Part shown: in pieces, positions 53,859 through 62,602 of the stretch
How the letters are laid out: the number at the start of each line of letters is the position of its first letter
Position numbering within the stretch: position 1 is the first letter of the stretch
Assembly (NCBI RefSeq): GCF_015352425.1
Contig: NZ_JADKNH010000020.1
Coordinates: 1-64,000, forward strand
Reading direction: 5' to 3'
DNA: 64,000 bases
From: Fusibacter ferrireducens
GTDB taxonomy: Bacteria > Bacillota > Clostridia > Peptostreptococcales > Acidaminobacteraceae
Position numbers and translations under genes: made by a program
Notes under the pieces: generated by a model
Seen by the model: only the letters and a program-made list of their open reading frames with translations
Told to the model about the DNA's origin: nothing
Database searches by the model: none

Positions 53859-55268
53859 ATGGCAAAAGAATTAACCAGTATTCAAAGACAAGAATTAGAT
53901 TCAGCTTTTGAAAAAGCAAGAAAGGCTTTGGCAATATTCGAAACATATGATCAAGCGAGAGTAGATAGATTATGCCAAGCAGTTGCCGCAGCAATATCAA
54001 ATAAAAAAGTGTTTACAGAGTTAGCTATAATGGGTGTTGAAGAGAGTGGTCTCGGCGATGCAAATGGACGTCCGGGCAAAAGATTTAAAGTACATGGTAT
54101 TTTAAGAGATGCTTTAAGACAAAAAAGTGTTGGTTTGATAGAAGAAGATACAGTTAAAGGTATTTCGAAGTATGCAAAACCAGTAGGTATTATTGCATCA
54201 GTTGTGCCAACGACAAATCCAGTGTTAACACCTGCAGGCACAGCAGTTTATGCAATTAAAGCAAGAGATGCAGTCATTTTCTCTCCACATCCAAGATCGA
54301 AAAATACAGCATTCAAAGCAGTTGAAATCATGAGAGAAGCTCTAGAAAGAGAAGGCGCTCCAGCAGATATTATTCAATGTGTTCAAAATGTAAATATGAC
54401 AATGACACAAACTTTAATGGCTGAAGCAGATTTAGTTATTGCAACAGGTGGACAAGGTTTAGTAAGAGCAGCTTATAGTTCTGGAACACCAGCTTATGGC
54501 GTAGGTGCAGGAAACTCAACAATGATTATCGATGAAACTGCAGACTTAAAAGAAGCTGCTAGAAATACGATGATGAGTAAAACATCAGATTTTGGTTCTG
54601 GTTGCTCTGCAGACGGAAACTTAATCATTGAAGCAACAATTTATGATGATTTGTTAAAAGAACTACAAGCAGTAGGCGGTTACATGGCTAATGATGAAGA
54701 AAAAGCAATGCTCAAAAAAGTAATTTGGGATGAAGAAGGACATAGATTACCTGATACAGTGGCGGTAGCACCACAAAAATTAGCTAAAATTGCAGGATTT
54801 GAAATTCCAGAAGATCGCAAGTTTATCTTCGTTGAAGGTGATGGTATTGGAAGAGAACATTTCTATTCATTGGAAAAACTAACAACATTATTTGCGACTT
54901 ATAAATACAGTGGATTCGAGAATGCACTTAAAATGATGCATGCAATCTACAATACTATGGGCAAAGGTCATTCATGTGGGATCTATTCTTTCAACGATGA
55001 ACATATTCACCGTCTTGCTCTAGAGGCACCAGTTAGCCGAATTATGGTTAGACAACCTCAATCCAAAGCAAATGCAGGATCATTTACAAATGGTATGCCA
55101 ATGACTTCAAGCTTAGGTTGTGGTACTTGGGGCGGCAATATCATTTCAGAGAATGTTAACTTGAAACATTATATGAATGTAACATGGGTTTCAAGACCGA
55201 TTGCAGAAGATCGTCCACCTCTAGAAGAGTTATTTGGCGAATTTTATGATCCAGAACTTGAAAAGTAA
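53859..55268 (+). CDS. Acylating aldehyde dehydrogenase (SauS-like)
   Basis: 469-residue enzyme of the CoA-acylating aldehyde dehydrogenase family: aldehyde + CoA + NAD(P)+ to acyl-CoA. The catalytic cysteine is C249 in SDFGSGCSADGN, and VVPTTNPVLTPAGTA lies in the cofactor domain as in EutE/AdhE-type enzymes. The long C-terminal segment VSRIMVRQPQSKANAGSFTNGM resembles sulfoacetaldehyde dehydrogenase (SauS), so a polar or acidic aldehyde is plausible, but I cannot prove the substrate. There is no microcompartment targeting helix or shell gene. TTGGAGG precedes the ATG. It is the first gene of the locus, followed by a ThDP enzyme that may make its aldehyde. Confidence 0.8.
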   Translation: MAKELTSIQRQELDSAFEKARKALAIFETYDQARVDRLCQAVAAAISNKKVFTELAIMGVEESGLGDANGRPGKRFKVHGILRDALRQKSVGLIEEDTVKGISKYAKPVGIIASVVPTTNPVLTPAGTAVYAIKARDAVIFSPHPRSKNTAFKAVEIMREALEREGAPADIIQCVQNVNMTMTQTLMAEADLVIATGGQGLVRAAYSSGTPAYGVGAGNSTMIIDETADLKEAARNTMMSKTSDFGSGCSADGNLIIEATIYDDLLKELQAVGGYMANDEEKAMLKKVIWDEEGHRLPDTVAVAPQKLAKIAGFEIPEDRKFIFVEGDGIGREHFYSLEKLTTLFATYKYSGFENALKMMHAIYNTMGKGHSCGIYSFNDEHIHRLALEAPVSRIMVRQPQSKANAGSFTNGMPMTSSLGCGTWGGNIISENVNLKHYMNVTWVSRPIAEDRPPLEELFGEFYDPELEK

Positions 55269-55374
55269 TTTGATGTTTGAGAATTGATGAGTAATGTAGT
55301 AATATATGTACAAGTGTTTGGTATGTTTTAAGTTAAAATAGTATGTTTTGTGTTGTAAATAGGAGGAGTTATTA

Positions 55375-57177
55375 ATGGAGAAATTAGTTTCACATCAGCT
55401 CGTGGACTATTTAGTGAGAAGAGATGTAAAAAATGTCTTTGGACTATGTGGTCATACGGTAATCGCAATGCTGGATGCTTTAAAAGATTCTGAACTTAAT
55501 TTTGTTTCAGTGAGACATGAACAATTGGCAGCTCATGCGGCGGACGGCTATGCAAGAGTTACCAATAAAGCCAGTGTTGTTCTTTGTCACCTTGGACCTG
55601 GTCTTACGAATGCTATGACCGGTGTTGCCAATGCATCGTTGGATTCTGTACCAATGGTTGTAATTGCTGGAGATGTACCAAGTTTTTATTATGGAAAACA
55701 TCCTCATCAAGAAGTGAATATGCATTGTGATGGTTCTCAATACGATTTGTATAAGCCAATTGTCAAACGTGCATGGCGAATTGACAAACCAGAATTATTT
55801 CCAGAAATCTTGGACAAAGCATTTAGATTAGCAGAGTCTGGAAGACCGGGACCAGTTTTGATTTCAGTGCCAATGGACATGTTTTCAAGATCAATTGATA
55901 CTGTACACTTTGAACGAACTTTCCATGATTCCTCATTCACAGCAAAACCAACATTATCTAAAGAAACTGCTACAGAAATTGCGAAGATGTTAATTGAGGC
56001 TGAAAGACCATTGATTCATGCAGGCGGACAATTAATCTACACGCATGCATCCAAAGCGTTGACAGAACTTGTTGAGTTTTTAGACATTCCTGTGACTAGA
56101 ACTTTAATGGGACAGGGTGCAATTCCAGACAACCATCCTCTTCATGTTGGTATGACTGGTTTCTGGGGACTTGACTATGTCAATAAAACTTCTTCTGAAG
56201 CAGATGTGATTTTAGGTGTGGGCACTCGATTTGCTGAAGCGGATTCAAGCTCGTGGTACAAAGGTGTTACATTCAATATTCCTGGCAGCAAATTGATCCA
56301 AATTGATTTAGAACCAGAGGAAATTGGCAGAAACTATCCTGTAACTATTGGCGCTGTTGCAGATCCAAAATTAGCACTTGAAGCCATTCTAGAAGCAGCT
56401 AAAGAGATTAAGCCAGAAGGCATAGATCGCCCTGCGTTAAGAGCTGAAATTGCAAAAAATAAAGAAGCTTTTAGAGCTTCCAACGTTGAAATTTCAAATG
56501 ATAATCGTTTTCCAATGACACCTCAGAGAATCCTTAAAGATGTCAGAGAAGTATTCCCAGAAGATGGTATTATTGCAACGGATGTCGGCTGGAATAAAAA
56601 TGGTATGGGTCAACAATTTGAAATCACAATACCAGGTACAATTCTTCACCCGGGTGGTTTAGCTACTATGGGATTTGGGCCAGCTGCAATTTTGGGGGCA
56701 AAACTTGCGGCTCCAGATAAAAAGGTAATTACGCTTGTTGGTGATGGCGGATTTGGTACAAACCCATCTGTGATTGCTACCGCTGTTGAACAAAATATTC
56801 CAGTCGTTTGGGTCGTGATGAACAACGGTGCATTTGGCACTATTGCAGGCTTAACCGCTTCGCATTATGAGCATTCTTTTGGCACGATATTCAAACGCAA
56901 AGATGGTTCTTCTTATAATCCAGAGTGGTCTGTGGTTGCACAGGGATATGGTATTAAAAGCAAGAAGATCACTTCAGCAGATGAATTTAAAACAGTGCTC
57001 AAAGAGGCGCTAGATTCAAATGAACCTTATCTGATTGATGTACCAATGGAAAATATTCCTGTGCCTACGGATGGTATTTGGAACATTAATGATATCTATA
57101 CACCAAAAGATAATGTCGTTGAAGGCAAATTGATGTATGGTGAAGCCTATAAATCGAAGCACGTCTCAACAAAGTAA
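55375..57177 (+). CDS. Thiamine-diphosphate enzyme (acetolactate-synthase-like)
   Basis: 600-residue ThDP-dependent decarboxylase or lyase with the usual three domains: PYR (about 1-170, catalytic Glu E49 in SVRHEQLAAHAADGYAR), central (about 190-330) and PP (about 370-550, with GDGGFGTNPSVIATAVEQ and VVMNNGAFG as the Mg-ThDP motif). It could decarboxylate a 2-oxo acid to the aldehyde used by the neighbouring dehydrogenase, or act as a carboligase or sulfoacetaldehyde acetyltransferase; sequence reading alone does not decide. AGGAGG precedes the ATG. It is 106 bp behind the dehydrogenase gene. Confidence 0.82.
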   Translation: MEKLVSHQLVDYLVRRDVKNVFGLCGHTVIAMLDALKDSELNFVSVRHEQLAAHAADGYARVTNKASVVLCHLGPGLTNAMTGVANASLDSVPMVVIAGDVPSFYYGKHPHQEVNMHCDGSQYDLYKPIVKRAWRIDKPELFPEILDKAFRLAESGRPGPVLISVPMDMFSRSIDTVHFERTFHDSSFTAKPTLSKETATEIAKMLIEAERPLIHAGGQLIYTHASKALTELVEFLDIPVTRTLMGQGAIPDNHPLHVGMTGFWGLDYVNKTSSEADVILGVGTRFAEADSSSWYKGVTFNIPGSKLIQIDLEPEEIGRNYPVTIGAVADPKLALEAILEAAKEIKPEGIDRPALRAEIAKNKEAFRASNVEISNDNRFPMTPQRILKDVREVFPEDGIIATDVGWNKNGMGQQFEITIPGTILHPGGLATMGFGPAAILGAKLAAPDKKVITLVGDGGFGTNPSVIATAVEQNIPVVWVVMNNGAFGTIAGLTASHYEHSFGTIFKRKDGSSYNPEWSVVAQGYGIKSKKITSADEFKTVLKEALDSNEPYLIDVPMENIPVPTDGIWNINDIYTPKDNVVEGKLMYGEAYKSKHVSTK

Positions 57178-57189
57178 TCCCCCTTTTAA

Positions 57190-57224
57190 TGACAAATGCA
57201 ACCTGAGATAGGTTGCATTTGTCA
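57190..57224 (+). terminator. Hairpin between the ThDP-enzyme and TRAP genes
   Basis: TGACAAATGCAACCT / AGGTTGCATTTGTCA is a perfect 15-bp stem with a 5-nt loop but no T tract. It may attenuate or stabilise rather than fully terminate. Confidence 0.55.
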
Positions 57225-57348
57225 GCAATGGGAAAATGTAATGAACTGTCATTAAAGTATATATAGTGAATAAATGTAATACAAATTGATATGTGGTAAA
57301 GTGAGTAGGAGTAAAAGGGAACAATAAAAAGTAGAAGGGGGAAAACGG

Positions 57349-57852
57349 ATGAAGGTAATTAAATGGTTGGATGAGTACTTTGAAGAGTATCTTTTGGTGA
57401 TCCTGCTAGCGATTATATCAACTGTAATGATGGGTCAGATCATTATGAGATATGTATTTCATGCATCTTTATCATGGCCAGAAGAGTTAACAAGGTATTG
57501 TTTTATTTGGTCGGTTTTTGTCGGAACAAGTTATTCAATTAAGAAAAGAAATATGCTAAGAATTGATGCGATAACGACTTTTTTTCCTGAAAAGGTAAAA
57601 GAATATTTAGAAATAATCATAGAATTAGTGGTCTTTATATTCTTTGGGTTCTTGTTGATCAATTCAGTGGAAGTTGTAGAGAAGTTAATGATTAGTGGAC
57701 AGCGAAGTCCTGCTATGGAACTTCCAATGGTCTATGTTTACAGTGCCACTGTTTTTGGTTTTGGCTTATCTATTGTAAGAAGTGTTCAAAATTTATTTAA
57801 ACTAACTAAAGCATTAAAGCATAAAAAAATTCAAGCGGAAGGTGGTAACTAA
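57349..57852 (+). CDS. dctQ: TRAP transporter small permease (DctQ)
   Basis: 167-residue membrane protein with four helices, the small subunit of a tripartite ATP-independent periplasmic-type transporter. SWPEELTRYCFIWSVFVG (about 45-62) is the DctQ signature. It anchors the large permease DctM and is joined directly to it (the stop codon is followed at once by the next ATG). AAGGGGG precedes the ATG. TRAP systems import organic acids using the Na+ or H+ gradient. Confidence 0.92.
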   Translation: MKVIKWLDEYFEEYLLVILLAIISTVMMGQIIMRYVFHASLSWPEELTRYCFIWSVFVGTSYSIKKRNMLRIDAITTFFPEKVKEYLEIIIELVVFIFFGFLLINSVEVVEKLMISGQRSPAMELPMVYVYSATVFGFGLSIVRSVQNLFKLTKALKHKKIQAEGGN

Positions 57853-59139
57853 ATGATCTTAATTATCTTTCTAGTGTTTATAGCGAGTTTAGTTTTCAGT
57901 ATACCTATTGCAATCGCAATTGGGTTAGCTGCAATTTTACCATCTTTATTTGATCCAGGATTCGCAGCGGATGTGCAATTTGTCATTAGAGGCATGGTGA
58001 GTGGTTCAGACAGTACGCCGATGCTTGCAATACCATTGTTCATCTTATCGGGTTCTTTAATGGCAAGAGGGGGCATATCAAAGCGATTATTTGATGTGTT
58101 TGCGTTCATTGTGGGCAAGAGAACTGCGGGTATGCCAATTGCGGTTATCATTACGAGCTTATTCTATGGTGCAATATCGGGGTCAGGTATTGCAACAACT
58201 GCAGCTGTTGGTGGTATGACGATTCCAATTTTGGTTTCTCTTGGATACGATAAGGTTTTTAGTGCTGCTTTAGTAGCAACATCAGGAAGTTTAGGTGTTA
58301 TTATTCCACCTAGTATTCCTTTTATCATGTATGGGTTGACAACTGGCACATCAGTTGGGGCTCTATTTACAGCGGGAATTGTGCCGGGATTACTAATTGC
58401 ATTTTCTCTTATGGTTTACGCATACATTTATTGCAAGATCAACGGGGAAGATCGTGAGAAAATCGATGAGAATCTCAAAGAATTACGCGCAAAAGGTTTT
58501 TTTGGTGTCATGAAAGACAGCTTTTGGGCACTTTTAGCACCTGTCATTATTCTTGGTGGCATATACAGTGGTGTGGTAACACCGACTGAAGCAGCGTGCG
58601 TATCTGTGTTCTATGCATTAATTGTTTGTCTGTTCATCTATAAGACAATTCAGTTTAGAGATGTGCCGAAAATTTTTAAAGAAACAGTTAATTCATATGG
58701 CCCTCTTATCTTTTTAATTGCTTTAGCAACTGTATTTGGTCGTGTGTTAACGTTATTGAGAGCACCTATGATGATTGGTGATTTCTTAACAGGTACATTT
58801 TCATCATCGATCACATTGTTACTTGCAATAAACGTCGTGTTCTTTATTCTAGGTATGTTTTTAGATGTAGGTCCTGCAATTGTAATATTAGCACCAATCT
58901 TGTTGCCAGCAGTTATGGCAGTGGGAATTGATCCTGTACACTTCGGTATAATCATGACGGCAAACTTAGCAATCGGTATGGTAACGCCTCCATTTGGAGT
59001 AAATCTGTTCGTGGCGAGTCCGCTGGTGGACACCCCAGTTATGGATTTAGGGAAGAAAGCAATTCCGTTTATCATTTCTTTTGCAATTGCACTGATGATT
59101 ATTACCTTTGTTCCAGCTTTAAGTTTAATGTTATTGTAG
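57853..59139 (+). CDS. dctM: TRAP transporter large permease (DctM)
   Basis: 428-residue permease with about 12 helices, the translocating subunit. AISGSGIATTAAVGGMTIP and the later GVVTPTEAACVSVFYAL are hallmarks of DctM and form the Na+/substrate region. It starts right after dctQ, whose overlapping ribosome site is AAGGTGG. The operon continues with the binding protein, an order (Q-M-P) common in Firmicutes. Confidence 0.95.
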   Translation: MILIIFLVFIASLVFSIPIAIAIGLAAILPSLFDPGFAADVQFVIRGMVSGSDSTPMLAIPLFILSGSLMARGGISKRLFDVFAFIVGKRTAGMPIAVIITSLFYGAISGSGIATTAAVGGMTIPILVSLGYDKVFSAALVATSGSLGVIIPPSIPFIMYGLTTGTSVGALFTAGIVPGLLIAFSLMVYAYIYCKINGEDREKIDENLKELRAKGFFGVMKDSFWALLAPVIILGGIYSGVVTPTEAACVSVFYALIVCLFIYKTIQFRDVPKIFKETVNSYGPLIFLIALATVFGRVLTLLRAPMMIGDFLTGTFSSSITLLLAINVVFFILGMFLDVGPAIVILAPILLPAVMAVGIDPVHFGIIMTANLAIGMVTPPFGVNLFVASPLVDTPVMDLGKKAIPFIISFAIALMIITFVPALSLMLL

Positions 59140-59181
59140 ACGTTTCACAAAATTGAATTTGATTTGTAGGAGGAAACAATT

Positions 59182-60240
59182 ATGAAGAAATTAATGAGCT
59201 TGTTACTGGTACTTGTATTAACTTTTGGATTAGTAGGATGTGGTGCTAAAGCATCAGATGCACCTGCAGCTGCACCAGCGCAAAACTCAGAATCAAATGA
59301 ATCTGCAAAACCAGCTGAACCCGTTAAATTACAAATAGCTTTAAGTGCTCAAGAATCAAGCCCAGGTGCTGTAACAGCTGTGAAACTTAAAGAAATACTT
59401 GAAGCAAAATCAAATGGGAATTTCCAAGTGGATGTATATCCAAACGCTCAATTAGGTGGCGATAGAGAGCTTATCGAATCTACTCAAGCAGGTAGTATAT
59501 CCATGTCATCTTTGACAACTGCACCGATGGTAAGTTTCATTCCTGATTTAGCAGTCTTTGATATGCCTATGGCATTAACAGATCTTGAGATGGCTCGAAA
59601 AGTTTTAGATGGACCTTTTAGAGATCAAATCGCTGCAAAATACGAAGCAGCAGGATTCAAATTATTAATGATCTCTCCAGATAGTTTCAGAGAAATGAGC
59701 TCTAATATTCCAGTTGCTGGCTTTGAAGATTTCAAAGGCATAGACATTAGAACTATGGAAAATAAATACCATATGGCATTCTGGCAAAATCTTGGTGCTA
59801 ATCCATCGCCCTTGGCATTTAGTGAACTCTATATCGCACTTCAACAAGGTTTAGTAGATGCTCAAGAAAACCCTTATGCAACTTTAGTAGCTTCAAAATT
59901 ATACGAACAACAAAAATATGTTGTTAATACAAACCACATTATGTTCATTGCAACAACTGTAATGAATAAAGATCTATATGATGGTCTATCTGAAGAACAA
60001 AAAACAGTGCTTAATGAAGCTTGTGCAGAAGCTCAAGAGTTTGGTATTGAAGAGGGTAAAAGACAAGCAGCAGCGTCTGTAGAATTCTTAAAAGAGCAAG
60101 GTGTAGAAATCATTGATTTATCCCCAGAAGTAATCGGACAAATGAAAGAAGCAGCTGAGCCTGTATACGATATGATTCGTCAAGATATCGGTGAAGAATT
60201 GGTAAATTCTTTATTAGATGCTCTTGATAAAGCACAATAG
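59182..60240 (+). CDS. dctP: TRAP transporter substrate-binding lipoprotein (DctP)
   Basis: 352-residue extracellular solute receptor. The signal peptide ends in a lipobox LVGC (Cys near residue 20), so it is tethered to the membrane as expected in a monoderm. After an Ala/Ser/Glu-rich linker (about 25-50) comes the DctP fold. The conserved arginine that holds the ligand carboxylate is in GIDIRTMEN, and SELYIALQQGLVDAQENP is another family landmark. The ligand is therefore an organic acid, perhaps a sulfonate or sugar acid. AGGAGG precedes the ATG. Confidence 0.93.
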   Translation: MKKLMSLLLVLVLTFGLVGCGAKASDAPAAAPAQNSESNESAKPAEPVKLQIALSAQESSPGAVTAVKLKEILEAKSNGNFQVDVYPNAQLGGDRELIESTQAGSISMSSLTTAPMVSFIPDLAVFDMPMALTDLEMARKVLDGPFRDQIAAKYEAAGFKLLMISPDSFREMSSNIPVAGFEDFKGIDIRTMENKYHMAFWQNLGANPSPLAFSELYIALQQGLVDAQENPYATLVASKLYEQQKYVVNTNHIMFIATTVMNKDLYDGLSEEQKTVLNEACAEAQEFGIEEGKRQAAASVEFLKEQGVEIIDLSPEVIGQMKEAAEPVYDMIRQDIGEELVNSLLDALDKAQ

Positions 60241-60320
60241 TCTAAAGCGTGTAGAAACAATCTTGTAGTTAGTTGACGAAAGCAGTTTATTTCTGAATAT
60301 GTGATGCATAGGAGGGCGTT

Positions 60321-60374
60321 TTTAACAGGACGTTAAACGTTAAAATTGACTTCTCTGAATACTGACGATAATTA
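60321..60374 (+). promoter_or_regulatory. Possible operator and promoter before the AroE paralogue
   Basis: An inverted repeat TTTAAC-5-GTTAAA (60321-60337), with a further GTTAAA-like half site, lies just upstream of TTGACT (60346-60351), 17 bp, TAATTA (60369-60374). An IclR-type operator is possible; the -10 box is weak. Confidence 0.4.
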
Positions 60375-60400
60375 AGTGTTTTGACTGTTCTCAAATATTT

Positions 60401-60448
60401 ATATCTCCTCATAGTGGACCCTTTTAGTGTGAAGCCGTGAGGAGATAT
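60401..60448 (+). other. Stable hairpin in the leader of the AroE paralogue
   Basis: ATATCTCCTCA / TGAGGAGATAT closes a 26-nt loop; no T tract follows. The left arm carries a CTCCTC anti-ribosome-site sequence, and the right arm GAGGAG is not near a start codon. It could be a terminator of dctP, a processing site or part of the promoter region's RNA leader. Confidence 0.45.
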
Positions 60449-60524
60449 TTATCACCCAAAATGGCAATAATTAATATAAGATAGTGCATCAAATATGCAT
60501 AATTTAAAATTCAGGGGGGTAACT

Positions 60525-61391
60525 ATGATTACTTTAAATACAAAACTGGTTGGTTTGCTCGGATATCCATTGACATTTACTTTTTCGCCTACAATGCATA
60601 ACAGCACATTTGAGCATTTAGGGTTGGACAATTTTTATTTGCCAATTGAAGTGGGTAAAGAGGGTTTAGAAGATGTGCTCAAAGGCATCCGTAGAATGAA
60701 TTTTATCGGATGTAATGTTACAAAACCTAACAAGGTGAGAGTTTTAAGATATTTAGATGAGATCGATGAATTGGCAAGTAAAATTGGTGCTGTAAATACG
60801 GTTAAAATTGAAGATGGCAAATTGATTGGTTACAATACAGATGGTTATGGTTATGTGGAATCATTAAAGACGATTATTGGTGAAGTTACAGGTAAGAAAT
60901 TTGTTTTGTTAGGTTCTGGTGGTGCCGGTAGAGCCATTGCATTTACACTTGCAAGCGAAGGTGCAGAGAAAATCTTGATCTTTGATAAAGCAACAGAATG
61001 TGGTGAGAAAGTGGCAACAGAAATCAACGCAGGGGTTAAGCATTGTGCAGAATATATTTCACTTAGTGAATCCAATTTGAAAAAAGCAATTGAAGAAAGC
61101 GACGTTATTATTAACGCAACAGGCGCTGGTATGATTCCTAATATTGATGTGACACCACTTGATAAATGTCTCTTCAAGCCAGGCATGATTGCAAGTGATA
61201 TCACATACAATCCAATGAAGACAAGATTTTTAAAAGAAGCAGAAGAAATGGGCTGTGTGACACACAATGGCGTGGGTATGTTGATTCATCAAGGTGCAAA
61301 AGCTTTTGAAATATGGACGGGTATAAAAGCACCGGTTGAGCATATGAGTAAAACAGTCACTGAAATAATAGAGTCTTTAAATGCCAAGTAG
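60525..61391 (+). CDS. Shikimate dehydrogenase family protein (AroE paralogue)
   Basis: 288-residue NAD(P)-dependent oxidoreductase of the AroE family. The substrate-site residues of true shikimate dehydrogenase are present: S21 in SPTMHN, K70 in NVTKPNK, N91 and D106 in NTDG, and the late MLIHQGAKAFEIWTG. The nucleotide loop is GSGGAGRA. GGGGGG lies before the ATG at 60525. Its place in a catabolic TRAP operon, away from aromatic-synthesis genes, suggests use on quinate, shikimate or an analogous hydroxy acid rather than biosynthesis, though a biosynthetic role is not excluded. Confidence 0.85.
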   Translation: MITLNTKLVGLLGYPLTFTFSPTMHNSTFEHLGLDNFYLPIEVGKEGLEDVLKGIRRMNFIGCNVTKPNKVRVLRYLDEIDELASKIGAVNTVKIEDGKLIGYNTDGYGYVESLKTIIGEVTGKKFVLLGSGGAGRAIAFTLASEGAEKILIFDKATECGEKVATEINAGVKHCAEYISLSESNLKKAIEESDVIINATGAGMIPNIDVTPLDKCLFKPGMIASDITYNPMKTRFLKEAEEMGCVTHNGVGMLIHQGAKAFEIWTGIKAPVEHMSKTVTEIIESLNAK

Positions 61392-61450
61392 GGCATATGA
61401 ATATACATGTTTATTGCAAATAACAGAATCAGAGATAAGAGAGGTCTATC

Positions 61451-62269
61451 ATGGAAACAAAATTTTCTTTAGCGCACTTGACGGTGTTAGGATGCGCTCC
61501 ACCAGAAATGATTTATTTGGCAAAGATGTGTGGTTATGATTATGTGAGCTTGAGACCAATCTATATGGGATTACCGGGTGAACCTAATTATGATTTAGCA
61601 CATAAAAAAGAGATGCTTTTACAAACCAAAAAAGCACTTAAAACAACGGGTATTGGTGTACATGATATTGAACTCGCAAGAATTGTAGATGATATTGATG
61701 TTAAGCAATATTTGCCTGCAATAGAGGCAGGTGCTGAATTAGGAGCTAAAAGCTTATTGAGTAGCGTTTGGACAGATAACAAAGCGCTTTATACAGAGAA
61801 ATTTCATGAATTATGTGAATTGACAAAGCCCTATGGTATGAATGTTGACCTTGAGTTTGTAACATGGTCAGGCGTTAAAAATTTAAAACAAGCAAAAGAA
61901 CTTTTAAATTCAACGCCGGCAACCAATAAGGGATTAATGGTAGATACACTTCATTTTAATCGGTCGCGAGTGGCATTAGAAGAACTTGATGGCTTACCTG
62001 CTGAATGGTTTCATTTTGTACATCTCTGTGATGGTCCGAGCGAGATTCCAACGACGAATGAAGGTCTTATATTTACAGGTAGAGATGAACGCTACTATGT
62101 GGGTGAAGGTGGCATTAATATTGATGAGATCATCAATAGAATTCCCAAAGAAGTTGTTTTTTCAATAGAATTGCCTCATATAAAGAGAGTAGCAGAATTA
62201 GGGTATGCGGAACATGCAAGAAGATGCCTAGAAACAGCAAAAGACTATTTGAAAAAGATGAACTATTAA
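61451..62269 (+). CDS. Sugar phosphate isomerase/epimerase-like TIM-barrel protein
   Basis: 272-residue xylose-isomerase-like TIM barrel (AP endonuclease 2 superfamily). Candidate metal ligands are E135 (VDLEF), D165 and H168 (MVDTLHF), H191 (FVHLCDG) and E240 (SIELPH), the layout of sugar epimerases and of 3-dehydroshikimate dehydratases. Together with the AroE paralogue upstream (59 bp), a role on a dehydroshikimate-like or ketosugar intermediate is attractive but unproven. GAGAGG precedes the ATG. Confidence 0.82.
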   Translation: METKFSLAHLTVLGCAPPEMIYLAKMCGYDYVSLRPIYMGLPGEPNYDLAHKKEMLLQTKKALKTTGIGVHDIELARIVDDIDVKQYLPAIEAGAELGAKSLLSSVWTDNKALYTEKFHELCELTKPYGMNVDLEFVTWSGVKNLKQAKELLNSTPATNKGLMVDTLHFNRSRVALEELDGLPAEWFHFVHLCDGPSEIPTTNEGLIFTGRDERYYVGEGGINIDEIINRIPKEVVFSIELPHIKRVAELGYAEHARRCLETAKDYLKKMNY

Positions 62270-62449
62270 TATTTTAGAACTGTAAAATCTGTTGATGTTT
62301 TGGGAGATTGGCGACAGTCTTCATCTGTTCAAAGGCGTTAGCATCAACAGATGTTACAGATACTCTAATCGTGTACAATCAAGACTCAAGAGCTATATCT
62401 GCTACGAAAATTACATAGATGAAATCCATTTAGAGAGTCATCCATGGTC

Positions 62450-62562
62450 AGAGCGTCAAAAGTCAGTTTCTCGTAAATTATCTCCACAATTTTGTATCAT
62501 ATACTTTCTGTGAACAATATTAATGAAGATATAATTACGCCACTTTTGACTTTTGACATTCC
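62450..62562 (+). repeat. Family B palindromic element, copy B4
   Basis: The left end AGAGCGTCAAAAGTCAGTTT matches B2 closely. The centre TTTGTATCATATACTTTCTG aligns with GTTGTATCGCGTACTTTCGG of B2. The right end has two TTTTGAC words, CTTTTGACTTTTGACATT. It lies inside the 333-bp gap between the TIM-barrel and HMG-CoA-lyase-like genes, otherwise without features. Confidence 0.78.
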
Positions 62563-62582
62563 AACTGCCATTAATGTATAAG
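62553..62582 (+). promoter_or_regulatory. Candidate promoter of the HMG-CoA-lyase-like gene, -35 inside repeat B4
   Basis: TTGACA (62553-62558) in the right end of B4, 18 bp, TATAAG (62577-62582) preceded by TG. The gene starts 21 bp later behind AGAGGAAG. Confidence 0.55.
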
Positions 62583-62602
62583 AAAGTAGAGGAAGATTAA
62601 AT

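Noticed and set aside
55375-57177. Firm call as sulfoacetaldehyde acetyltransferase (Xsc)
   Set aside because: The ThDP motifs are general to the family, and the N-terminal half reads closer to acetolactate-synthase-like decarboxylases. No phosphotransacetylase or sulfite-handling gene is nearby.
62292-62513. A 73-codon ORF before the HMG-CoA-lyase-like gene
   Set aside because: It ends inside repeat B4, has no ribosome site and its sequence does not look like protein.
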